Positions 1 to 11,877 of a stretch of DNA of 64,000 bases are shown piece by piece. The notes beneath the pieces were generated by a model that had not been told where the DNA came from, searched no databases, and worked only from the letters and a program-made list of their open reading frames with translations. The first letter of the stretch is position 1, and each line of letters begins with the position of its first letter. Both the position numbers and the translations under genes were made by a program. The stretch is from Mycteria americana (taxonomy: Eukaryota; Chordata; Aves; Ciconiiformes; Ciconiidae), in contig NC_134371.1 of the NCBI RefSeq assembly GCF_035582795.1, positions 51,129,001 through 51,193,000 of the forward strand. Reading direction: 5' to 3'.

Positions 1-3000
1 GTTATAAATAGACAAGATAGACAAAGTGGCCCAGATTCCTCAAAGCCCTCAGCATTCACAACTGAGGCCAGAGCAAATGGCCTGCTTTTAGTCTCTTTTT
101 ATTTTAAAGTGCCTGGCCTCAACATGTTTAACCATGTTCAAAATTGAGTCTAAAGGTTGCAGCGGGTATAGCTACAGACATGACCCAAATCTGGTGGTGA
201 ATACTTAAGAAAATCTGGCCCAATTCAGCTGTAACATTTCTGTTTGGTGTGGAGCCAAGTTTATAGTATCAGCAACATCAAGGCAAAGCAACAGATACAG
301 AAAAATATGCTCAATGAACTTTTATTTTTATTTCTGCTCTGGGTAGGGTTAGGCAAAAGAGTAAGGGAGGTATTACAGCATGTGTCACTGAGAAGCAAGC
401 AAATACATTTTGAATTTCAAATGCATGTTCTCCCTGAAAGGGATTTTCCTTTGCAAAATGGTGGGATGACAACTATCAAGTTCAGTGAAAGCCATTTTAG
501 TCCCCAGGCCATGAGAGTGGGTACCAAGGAGCTCAGAGTCTATTTCTGGCTCTGTGTCTGACATAGCCCACGTGCCTGGATGAGTCATTCCACTCCCCTT
601 TCACTTTCCTTTTCTGTGAAAAGGGGTTACCTACCTTTGGAAAATGCTTTGAAACTGATGATGAAACTTCTAATTGATAACCCTCTTTAAAAGAGTCCTC
701 AAATGGCAAAGAGCTCACTTCGGTGCATGTAAATGTGCCATAAGAACACCATTAGCTCAGTCAAAAAAATTAGCAACTAGAAACAAGCACGATCCTGTGT
801 AATCACTGATCAGTTTGATCCATCTTCAGTGGTGAATTTGTAATCTTGGTCAAAGTTTGAAACTAGACAATTTCTTATAACAATTACTTAAAACTAGGAA
901 TGCATCTCTTCTTTCAGCAATAAAATCTACCCTGAGGTTGCACTATGAAAGATAATGGCTTTTGATAGGTAACAGCCTATAGAGATACAGGGGCTATTAT
1001 GTGGGGATTCCTATATAGCAAGAAATTCTGAACAAAGCTGTTACTGCTCCTCATCACATTAGTTTTAAAAATAAATACTGTACTTCCACTAAGGAAAAAT
1101 ACATTTAAGTGTTCACATAGTCTAACCTACAACAAACAATTTGGGAAGACAAGTGAAAATGTAAATTTTTGCAAACAAAAAATTAATGGTGTAAAGTGTG
1201 TTAAAATGGCTGGATACCAGTTGATCATAATGACATTTAACCCATCTTAAAATGAAAAGTGACTTTAAACTTGATTTTCTTTTTTTTTTCCCCCCCCTTT
1301 TCTGTGTGTTTAGAAATGTTGAAGTGAAACACACTGCCAATTTGGACACTTGATTTCAAGTTGAGAAATTAATCAAAACCAACCTTTTCCTGCAGAGGTT
1401 TCATTTTCAACCAAGCAGGCCTCTTCTGATTAAAGAAGTTGCATAAAAATTCTTAATCATCTCTGCACAGGAGCACTGCTGTAGCTGTTGGGTGATTCAT
1501 ATCTGTTTTAGAGACAAGTTTCATAATAATCTATAGATGCTGTTGTAAGAATCATTATACGAGTATCTTTGTCCATCTAGCAAGAGTCGTGCGGCCCTGG
1601 GGCAGTGTTCTCCCAGCCTGAGAGAGGCCACCTGTGTAAATGGGCACCAAACCAATGACATGCATGAGCCTCTTTCAAGGAGCGAGGGGAGAGATGGCCA
1701 GTTTACCATCCTGTGCTGAAAAAAATGAGCCCTGCAGCAGGTTCCCTGCAGTGGCTCGGTGTGCGGATGGGAGGGTGGGAGGCACGAGGCAGCTCTCGCC
1801 AGGCAGTGCCATCCCTTTCTCTTCCCCTTGCGGGGTACAGGGAGCCAGCATGAGGGGTGGGAAGCCCAGGGGTCTCCTGCTGTGGAAACTGAACTGTTGG
1901 GTGGGAGCTTTACATGGGCGGACAGGGAGCAGGTGGGAGGATGAGTGCTGGCTGTTGGAATTAGTGAAGGGATGAAGTGGAAAGGAATGGGCAGGCACTG
2001 GGATGGGAAGAATAGGAAAGATTTGGAAGAAGAGGGAATAGACAGGAACAGAGCAGAGAGAGGAAACAGGGTGGGGTGACTAACTCTGATGGCTGTGATA
2101 CCCAGTTGTGAATTTTTAGAATTTTTAGTTAAAAGGCTTTCAGTAGCACTAGGTATAGAAAAAACTTGATGAAGTGAGTATTATCTGTGAAATACTGAAT
2201 TCAGTATTTTAAAAAGCCTGTGGCTCTTGGAAATTGTACTTTGCTAGCTCTCGGGCTGTAAGAGTGGATGCTCTTGGGCTAACCTGCAGGGAACTTCCTT
2301 CCTCCGTTTGTAAAGGAAATAGGGATGTGAAGATATGTATCTGTTGTGCTTTCCCCCGCCATGCTTCTTAGTACTGGTGACTTTATCAGCTTTGCTTCAG
2401 GCATCATCTCTCTTGTATTCAAGGTTATCAGATAGAGATGAACTAGGAAAAAAAAATCCAGCTTTTGACTCAAACCCTTAAAATATAAATGATGTAACCC
2501 AGAATCCAGCATTACTCTTACACAGATCTTTACAGAAGATCAGCAGTCAAGTACCAAAACTGGAGGTCAATGTTTTACCTTTGAATCACCAGATTTAAAA
2601 AATGGATGTTCTTTCAGTGAAACTTCCACAACAGCATTATCTTACAGTTGCATACTGACAGAGAGCCTTCAAGGCAGCTAAATACACGTTTGTAGCTACT
2701 CTTTTAAATTTTAACTTTTTTTTTTTTTTTTAATGCTATGACAAATTTTGAACTGTAGAGATAAGGTGACAGCATGCTGCAAAGTGTGAAGTGTGCTTGA
2801 CAGTTTAATTAAGAAACCAGCTAGCTGGTCTTACATGTTTTTTCAGCATGAAAATGACCCCTTCTACTGCTTCTACATGTCATTCTTTGCAGGACAGTAT
2901 CATGAGGCCTTTTATATAACTCATAGCATTACTGCCAAGCCGAATTGTAACTGTTTTGCACCTTAGCACTAGAGCATCGTGGGCCAAATCTTGTCCCACA

Positions 3001-6000
3001 TCAGCCCCTGCGGGGGGGGGGGGGGGCGGGGATGGCTTGCAGATAGGCACTACAGCTGAAAGAGCTGTGGGTCCTGCTATAGCCTGCCCATAAAGACCTG
3101 AACAAATCTCTTCATGCCCCTGTGCTCAAATGGCCTTCTGTAACATAGGGACCTGCTACAGCAAACTGGTAGCTGTGCACCTGCTTGCTCACGATGGGAG
3201 CTTTGCTCGGCTCCTGTCCAGCTCTCTGGTGCGCTCTCAGTGAGCAACACATGGGGGCTCTGATGCAGAGAGGCTCCGTGGTGCACACAAACCACACGTT
3301 CCCAGTGAAGAGGCCTCGCTTGCCCTAGTGTGTAACTCAACTAGCACAGGAACACCCGTGCTGCTTTTTGGCAAACGAGACCCATCTTGGACCCACAGCA
3401 AGGCTCCAGTTTAGCTCAAAGAGAGATAAAAACTCATCTTAACAAGAAAATATAAAGTGTTGTTCAAATTAATCTCTTCTTTCTGAGAGCAGCCTCTGCT
3501 TATAGAGTAAGTGAGCATAAAACCCAAAAGCATCAAATGGCATTTGCATTCTTAAGAAACAATGCCTGCACTGAGTTGAAAACGTTGCAGATTCATTCTT
3601 TGGAAACAATTTGTGTGATTTCGTCTGTTTTTCTTCAAGCGTGATTCTGTTTTTCTTTAGCACTGCTTGCTGCTTGGGGTGTGTGGTTTGACACTCAGCT
3701 TGTCAGTTTAGTATTTTGAGATTGTGAGTTTTTTGAAGAGGGCACATCTGTGGTTATAGAAGAAAAACAAGAAGCATCAGATGTTCAGTGCACAAAAAAG
3801 CATAGCTTGGGAGGATCTTAGAAATGAATAGTTAGCAGAGATGACATGTATTTGACCCAGAGCTGTTGAGGGCTAATGTAGTATCTGTAAAATCACTTAT
3901 TTTCCAAGTTTTCAAATGCTCTCTGGAGAAATTATCTTAATGAGGAAGAAACACTTTAACTACATCTCTAGTTGTGAAATATTAAAATAAGCCAAGGATC
4001 TTAAGCAGCAACAATATCCACTTTGCTTTTTTTTTTTCAATTTAGTGAGAGCCCACCGTTCAGAAAAAAATAATGTATTCAGTAAAGCTTTTAAGTGAAG
4101 GGCTTCTCTTCAAAAAATGACAGCTTGTGATTCCTAAACAAGGTATATAATTACCAAGACAACAGTTTGCTCTCATTTGCATCAACAAGAGCTTTGTCAT
4201 TAGAGCTTTAAGCAGTAAAACTACTGCCCTTTTGAGAACAGAAGGGAGTGTCGGAACTGCAGCTTCATCCCCCATGTTACTCCTTTAGACTACTCGGATA
4301 CTGCAGCAAGAGCCTAGGAATAGTTAAGGCTGATGGACATTCAACCAGTCTTTGTGCAAGAAGGACTACAGTCACATTGCAGAGGGGTGTAGGCTTAGGC
4401 AGGTTCCTGTGTAAAAGTGAACTGGATGTAAAACTTGCTAAAAAATCAACAGCCAAGGGGGTTTACAGCAGTGTCTGCCTTTGTTAAAATGCAATGATTA
4501 TTCTAGCTTAACCAACTGCATTGTTAGCAAAAGAAAAATATTTTCAAACTTAATTTTTAATCTTTCTCTCCTGTGCTGATGAATTCACCCTCTTTTCTGG
4601 CTATGCAGGTAAATATACTATACCAGTACAACTTTGCTTGCACTCAGTGAAGTATTTTTAATGTATAGCACAGTCATTCCTGCTTCGAGACTGCATCTTC
4701 AATTTGAAACAGCCAGGGTTTTTTTGCGCAAGAAGTGCAGTATTCTGAAGTTACCTTCTAACACAGAATTCCTAAATGATGTTTTAACATGTCAACTGCT
4801 AAAGTAACATACCTATACTTTGAACTACAGCCAGCCTTGCTCAATCAGTACTAGCCACAGACTTGTAGCCATTTATTCTATTTGTTAAATCAACAAATCG
4901 AAGTGTCTGCAAGAGGCTTTCTCCTGACTGTGGATAACACTTGCAATACTGAGATGTTTACGGAAAATCCTGCTTAGTGGCGAATCCTGATTAGGAAATG
5001 TTATCATTTTTTTGCATAATAGGTGAGATAGACATGCCTAACATATGGTTGCTATAAAATACCTTAGATGAGTCAGATCTTAGCTGGCAGCTGCAAGCAG
5101 GGTTGTTCTGGCTTCTTAGATAATACTAACAATTATGATCTTCTTTGTTACTTAACTACTGTACTGTTAAATTATATTAACCTGATTTGTAGACACTCCC
5201 ATTTGAGTACAACAAAAAGGCAAGACCTTGACGTAAATCCTGATCTGAGTGTTTGCAGCTTATTAAAGCTGTATCCAAAGTCCTTCAAACTCTCTGTAGT
5301 GATGACTAATTCTAACCAAATTGTAGGACTCTCCAGGAAGCTGCTGCTGTCCCACTATGTGTTCAATTCAGTTACATACCCCATGAAATTTAAGAGGCTA
5401 AAAAATGCCAGAAATGGCATTGATTTGATGTGGCTTGCAATGATGCAGGATGTACCAGTCAGTAGCCCCACTGGCTTTGTTCTCTGATCTTTGCATGCAG
5501 CTCCTGCATGTAATCACAGTGTGCAAAAATGTACTACAGACTTTGCCTTTAAAGTATAGGCTACCAAAGCATTCTGGGGACTGAATTCTAAGGGGGGGGA
5601 GTTTTCACAGTGGCGAGATGCAACTGCTTTATGATCACCAATGCGTCAGCTCTAGTCTGTTCTTGGAGAAGGGTCTCATTAGGGAGCTGTTGTCTTGGGG
5701 TAACTGCAGGATAGTACAGTAAAACCAAAAAGCAGGTGGATATCTGAAGTGTTACAAGGGCCAAACTTACTGCATTATTCTGATTGATAAGCTTTCCTAA
5801 GTCTAAGACTTAAGTCTGCACATTCAACTATGGTGGCAAAGACAGTGGGAAGATAAACCTGGCTCACAGATCTCAGAAACACTGGTCAGAAAGTTGGTGG
5901 CCTTTGTTCCTGGCCCTTCCATCTTTGCCACTACTGTTAATGCTGCCCCAAACGTGATGCTGTACTGAGAAGACTGTTTTGAGGAGGATGCTCAAAAGGT

Positions 6001-9000
6001 ATCTCACAATATTGCCCATTCTCCAGGGCAAGAACAGTTTAAAAAGGCTTGTGCTTGTTTCTTACCTTTCTTCTTGCTAATTATTACTCTTTTTGGCTAG
6101 TGTTGTCTATTTTTTCAGAACTCCAGTTTGCCTTTCTCCTTGCTCTACAGCTGCAAGCAACCAAGGGGGAATGACACATGTCCAGATCAGCCACTGAGGC
6201 AATGTATGCTTTCACTTGCTTTTTGAAACCTGAGTGCTCAAATGAGAGCTACTTGAAGACATAGGTTTCCAGCTCTCTCCCCCCGCCTCACCAAATCCTG
6301 TTTAGCACCACAAATGCCACAGTTCTACATCATCTTTCAGGCAGCCCGTCTCCCAGAGCACTGTCTGCAGTCTGTGCAGAGAAGTGGTTCTAAGATGAAG
6401 AGTCACAAAAAGAAAGCTCAGAAAAGTCTCTAGCAGTATTGCTTTCTGTCTTTGCTAATGGAAGGCACACCCGCTTCCTCTGACTCTAATCAGAGGACGA
6501 CTGGCTGTCAGGTGGTAGAGATATGCAGTTGAGAAACAGAGGTCTTCATAGGTGCCTAGCCCTGCCTTGTATACCACCTGCCGCTTATGGAAGCTTAAGA
6601 CTTGCCAAAGGGAGGCTGATTCTGTGCTTTCAATATTTAATGCTCATTGGAAATTACAGTTCAGCATTACCTGCTACCCCAGTGAGATCAAGCTAAACCC
6701 CACCCACAGTAGTGGATGTTCGTAAGCAATTGCAGAAATAAACAGTAAGTACGGAAAGCTTAGAAGCAAATTGTAGAACTAGTGTGTAACCTCCTGGACA
6801 TGCTTTCAACACACTGGCATTATTTTTTTTCCTAAAGACTGCCACTCGCTTTAATTCTTTTGGTTTTAACTCTTACAGGTTAAGAAAAAAAATCTGTGTG
6901 AAGTAGTAACAATCAAAATAACCAAACAATAGGATTAGACTGCTTAGAAACTTCCCACTTTGCATGGGCAGGTCCCCATTCAGTTTTGTGCCACACTTTA
7001 TTACTAAATAAATTACTCCAGGGAGAGCCAGTCTACTATGGTCAAAGTTCTCAGCTGACTTTTCTGCTTTCTTTGTACCACCAGGGAATAGGGGCAGGGG
7101 CATTAACACCACCCACTTCATGCACTGCACTAAGGTATGATTTGGAGAACCTAAATTTAAGAGCATCGGTTCTCTCTCTGAAGTAAATGAAGACAGGCAG
7201 GTACCTAAGGTTGGATGCCTAAATTTAGAAGGTGTGTATACTGCTTTCCCCTTCTCTCTTCCTTTTTCTTCTCTCTGGTGTGTTAGTCCTTTTCTCTCCA
7301 GCAGTTAAAGGTCAGCTGAGACTTAATGTCCAGCTGAGCTGCTCATCCCCTCTTGCATTTTGTAGAGTCCAGATTCTCTCAAACTAGTGAGAGAAGGGTA
7401 GGACATGCAGGTTCAACACCAAGATTCACAGGACCATTATTTCCCCCTCAAATCACAACATATACCTCACTTTTAAACTACTCACTGAGGCTGAAGAGTG
7501 AAAATACACGTGAATCTTCTATGTGTTGTGTGGACACAGCCTTTGAGGCCCCAGGTGTATCTCATGTATGTACCATGCTCTTTGTTGGTCCCTGCATCAC
7601 TCTGTAAAGACAGGGTAGATGTAACTTTCCAGTCCTGGGTTTAGACAGCAGCACAGTCATGTCAGTTATGCTGCTCTAGATTTACTAAGGCATTTTTTTG
7701 CTTTGATAGTCTTCTATGAAATAAATCAAGCTCTCTTCTGCTTGTTTTCATGTAGAATTTTGCATTACCATATATAAGCATAACATGATTTGCAAACTTT
7801 ACAAAGATGCAGGGTAATCTCTTTCAATACCTGATAATTTGCAGGTTACATTATGACTTGCCCACTTTCCCGAAATAGTTATTATTAAGCAAACCACTTT
7901 GAATCCCCTTCTTCCCTCCAAAACCCAAGAGAAATCAGCAAGCTTCGTCAATGGGCGCAAAGAATCGAACAGCAGCAGTGAAGGCTTCTGCGCTAGGAAA
8001 TTCAGTATTACAGAGTACAGTACTTACACTGACAGTATTTACAGGACTGTGAACTGAACTTTGGTGTGAAAATAGACACAAAAACTTTTCCTCCATCCTC
8101 TTTGGCCAGGACAAAGACTGCTTTGAGTAACTTTGAACAATTTGACTTTCTCTGTATATGTGGTTTTATTAACACCATTCTCTTCCTGAGATTACTTCAT
8201 TACATCCATAGAAAACTCAGTAAGAAATCCGTATCTGCACTATGCAGGTATATGTCACACAATCCTCCTTTGATGCTGAGAAGCTGTAACAGCATGAAGC
8301 AGGCTTTGCTTTAAGCTTTAAACTAAAGTGTTCTTCTATTCTTTACTATATCCATTACATACGTCGGGGGGAAAAAAAAAAAAGGCACCGTAGAAGTCTG
8401 GTTTTCCCCTGCCCCCCTGCTCTTAAACACATCATACCATATTTGCCCTGCTACAGGTCCACTGCCAGACAGGCTTGGATGCTTGCACGGTCACAGCAAT
8501 GGACTTCTATGACTTGATGATCCTTATGATCTAAGCAGCTGATGGCTTTACCAAGCTCATGCCCCTTTCAAAGAGCTGTTCAGAAATAGAGGCTTATGTC
8601 CCATCTACCCTAAGCCCCAGATCCATAATGTCCCTACATGTCTGCAGCTCACAAGTAAGTCACTAAAATTTAGCGTATCTGAGATAAGGCTCAAACCTCG
8701 GCACTGAACCGAGTGTCAACTGTTCTCATCTGCTCAACTAACGTAGGAAGAAAAAACAGTAAGCACAGCAGCAAGGCCACAAGGAAACAATCTGCCTGCA
8801 AACATAACCAAAACGGGGGGGGAGGGGGGAGAGTGAGCTAAAGTCTGTTAAAGGACAGATAGTTGTGGCAGAAATTAGCTTTAAGCTCATAAATGAGGTC
8901 TAGATTTGAACATTTCTAAGCAGTTCAGCTGTTACAAAACATGCTCATAAGAAAACTACACAGATGAACTTAATTTTTGGTGCTTGTACAACCAGTTAAG

Positions 9001-11360
9001 GCTGATAGGCTGTAAACTCATCTCAGAAGGATCTTTCGTACTTTCTCCTACTCAAAAGTAATGGGTATATGTATACTTTCTGCATTTATTTACATGTTGT
9101 TTTACTCGCGTCTAAGGGAGATGAAATTGTTAAAGGTAAGTGAAGAATATCCCTTCAGGGCATTTCCAGCATATTATAGAAGTCTTTCTTCTGGACTGGT
9201 GAGTGGTCATGGCAGGAGAAAGGTTATTCTGTTCTCTTAGGGCAAGGAAAAGAATGAGTGAGCTTACTACACAGCAGCCAAGGAGGAGATGCAAAAATCC
9301 TGGAAGCTTACTTTTTTGAGCTGCTAAAGGCAGACAGTAAAAGCAGCTACAGTGATAAGGAGGTCTTTGGGGCTGTAACCTATTCACTTTTATTACAGGA
9401 TCATACGTTTCCTACACACTAAGTGCTGAAGACCAAACCTAAAAATAACTAACCAAAAAAATCACACTACTAAACTGACAGGAAGTGTAAAAACTTTTCA
9501 AATGAGAGCCATCAAACCTGATGAAACAGTCATATTCCCAGTATGATGTGCATTTGTAATGCCTTCTAGGTGTACTCAGTATAGCAACATTGTCATGGTG
9601 TGGTCGTAATCTTTATGCTCTGAGGTAAACATATGGAACAGAACAATGGCTTGCTCAGAATCTACAGTGAACTACTAGCTAAAAATAGTAATATATTTAA
9701 CTTCCAAAATCAGAAGCAGATAGATATAAAATCAGGGTTTAAGTTTTGCTCAAAGTATCATACCTATTACTCAGTCTTCTGTAAGCTTATCTTTTGGAGA
9801 GGTCTTGTCCCTTCTCTTCTTTGCATATGTATCAAGTAAAAAGTTTTCCATCATGGTACAAAACCAATGTACCTTCTATCCAGATTACATCATGCATTCT
9901 TATGAATTTGACATCAGACATGCTCTGATCACGATGGGTATTTTTTTCCTATTGCATACTTAGAAAAATGCATAGCTTTAACTCTGCATTAAAGGTTCTT
10001 CTCATTCTAAATTGTTGCTTTTACAAGTTATACCGAACATAACTTTCCATTACAAGGTAAGTTAGGAAAAGTCAAGCATCACCTAAATAAACTCTACCGC
10101 ACAATGAAGCTTCTAGGGAAAAGCTGCATGGGCTTCTGTGTATCAGGGGCAATCAACATGTTTATCCTTATTATCATGAAGGAACCACACAGCAATAAAC
10201 TAATTAAGTGCAGAGTTCCCTTTTGGTGTCCAATTACAGAAACAAAACAAAGGAATAAACTCTGTTTTTTAAATGGAGTTGCTATGTAGCAGCCCTGGTA
10301 AGTCTTGCTTCAGCCTTAACTAGTGCTGGCATTTGCTGCAGACTAAGCACTGTCAGTTACAACTTTCTTCTCAAGTCTCTCAAAGAACAGTGTCCTATGA
10401 ACTGAGAACTATGCAATAAACCACATTATGGAATCATTAAGAATTACTAGTGGATTAGTTTTAAATTGCATTTTATAATCAGTTAGTGAAAGAAGCAAGT
10501 CTAAACACACTCAGTCTAAACAACACAACTCTTAAATGAAATGACTACTGAAAGCCAAAAATTAAGTTTTTAGTTATTAAAATATATTTTAAAGTCCAAA
10601 TTAGTGACAATTAGAGGCTGTTTGAAAATAACTTTTATGCAAGTTCAAAGCCCCCCCCTTTTCTTAGAAGCAGCAAGATAAACAGGCTCTAGATCAGACA
10701 TCTTTGTGTACTGTCGTCATCATTCTTAAAGGTTACTGCTCCATGCATTGGGTCAACTGGAAAAATGTCAGCAGCAGTGTTCTTAACACTCCAGGCTAAT
10801 ATGCTTTTTTTTTTCCTCTCTTTCCCCAATTCCTGTATACAAATTTTGGCCAAAAATTTCCAAAGCAAGAAAAAAAACCAATCAAAATTCCTTTCTACTG
10901 CTTTTAAACAGTTTTCAGATGATCCACATTTTAACTAGTCTTCATGCATACCTTGAACAACTGCCATTATAGTCAGCTTCTCCACAAGACTTCAAAATTC
11001 TTATTCATAGGAAGGAAATGAAAAAGCAGAAGTGCAGGAAGTACAATTAATACTAAATTTCATTTTTCATTTAAGAAAAGTTCCAACAATTCAAGGTGTT
11101 CTTTTGTCCTCTATGCCACTATTTCAGATAAGATGATCACCTTATTCTGTGGGGAACAAAGGAGTGAGATCAGTAATGTTAATACACTAATTACTTAAAT
11201 ACTATAATGCTATATTCATCAGATCAGTTGAATATGATCAGCTTAAATAAGGTATTTGCTCTTAAATTTTTCAGCCTACCCAGAATGCAAAATGTAATCT
11301 CAATATTATGCAAAAAAACATGGCTTTTAGCTCAATTTTATATCACAAAGACTAAACATA
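1..11360. other. Intergenic 3' flank of RPAP2, no supported gene
   Basis: About 11 kb of AT-rich sequence downstream of the RPAP2 stop. I find no exon with flanking splice sites, no recognisable protein and no clear transposon. Open frames here are short; the longest is 139 codons at 5068-5487 on the plus strand and matches nothing I know. Low-complexity tracts include a run of 15 G at 3012-3026 and G-rich sequence near 8815. In mammals the next gene beyond RPAP2 is GFI1, but no GFI1 zinc-finger exon is visible, so it must lie further left or have moved. Confidence 0.6.
3012..3031 (+). repeat. Poly-G tract
   Basis: Fifteen consecutive G, a C, then GGGG. It is a simple low-complexity tract with G-quadruplex potential, and its length may vary between individuals or be misassembled. 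Confidence 0.8.
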
Positions 11361-11364
11361 ACAA

Positions 11365-11376
11365 TTTAATTTTAAT
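11365..11376 (-). promoter_or_regulatory. Candidate RPAP2 polyadenylation signals
   Basis: Two adjacent ATTAAA hexamers on the minus strand, about 310 nt beyond the RPAP2 stop codon. ATTAAA is the commonest variant of the AATAAA signal. No transcript evidence is available, and other signals further left are possible, so the true 3' end of the mRNA is uncertain. Confidence 0.3.
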
Positions 11377-11687
11377 AACAAAAAACCCCCACTGAGACTT
11401 AGCCATTGTAGCCACACAGAAATTTTTTTTTTATGAGTTGTAGTAGAATTTGAGTAAAAATTCCTCCCAAAATTGCAGTAAACCAACTATATATTCTCAA
11501 AAGATTAAAGTGATAAGTTAGTAGCTGACATTTACGGGAAGTGACAAAATGATGACATTCATTTCCATACCATATATACTTCTTTACTTTAAAATGTACT
11601 TTACACATTTTCTACTCTGGCTGATACGATCTGTAGTTACTGTGCATACTTACAAAATGCTGAAAATTAAAACCATTGTTATCTGGC

Positions 11688-11877
11688 TTAGTTTTGTGAC
11701 ATGCAAAATGGCTTAAAATTGACTGACCATTCAAGTAGGCAGTCCTTTCTAAATATTCTTGTTAAACTTTCCAGATCTTCATTTTTGAAATGCAGTTCTT
11801 CCAGCAACGTAGTCAGGAACTGTGTGTACATTGGGCTCGTCTGAGTATTCTTGAAAAGTGGAGTAATTTGTGACAAT
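11688..11877 (-). CDS. RPAP2: RPAP2 coding exon 12 (terminal exon)
   Basis: Begins ATTGTCACAA after a T-rich CCCTCCAG acceptor. It contains [20 protein letters not shown], the strongly conserved RPAP2 C terminus, then [10 protein letters not shown]. Mammalian proteins stop about there. Here the frame continues [13 protein letters not shown] before TAA at 11690-11688. Codon GAA is followed by TGG, so a TGA-to-TGG change could explain the extension. Confidence 0.92.

Noticed and set aside
7353..7607. Open frame of 84 codons in the RPAP2 3' flank
   Set aside because: No recognisable domain, no splice context and no codon bias; consistent with chance in AT-rich DNA.
1..11360. GFI1 exons expected from mammalian gene order
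   Set aside because: No C2H2 zinc-finger coding sequence is visible on either strand, so GFI1 is not in this window.
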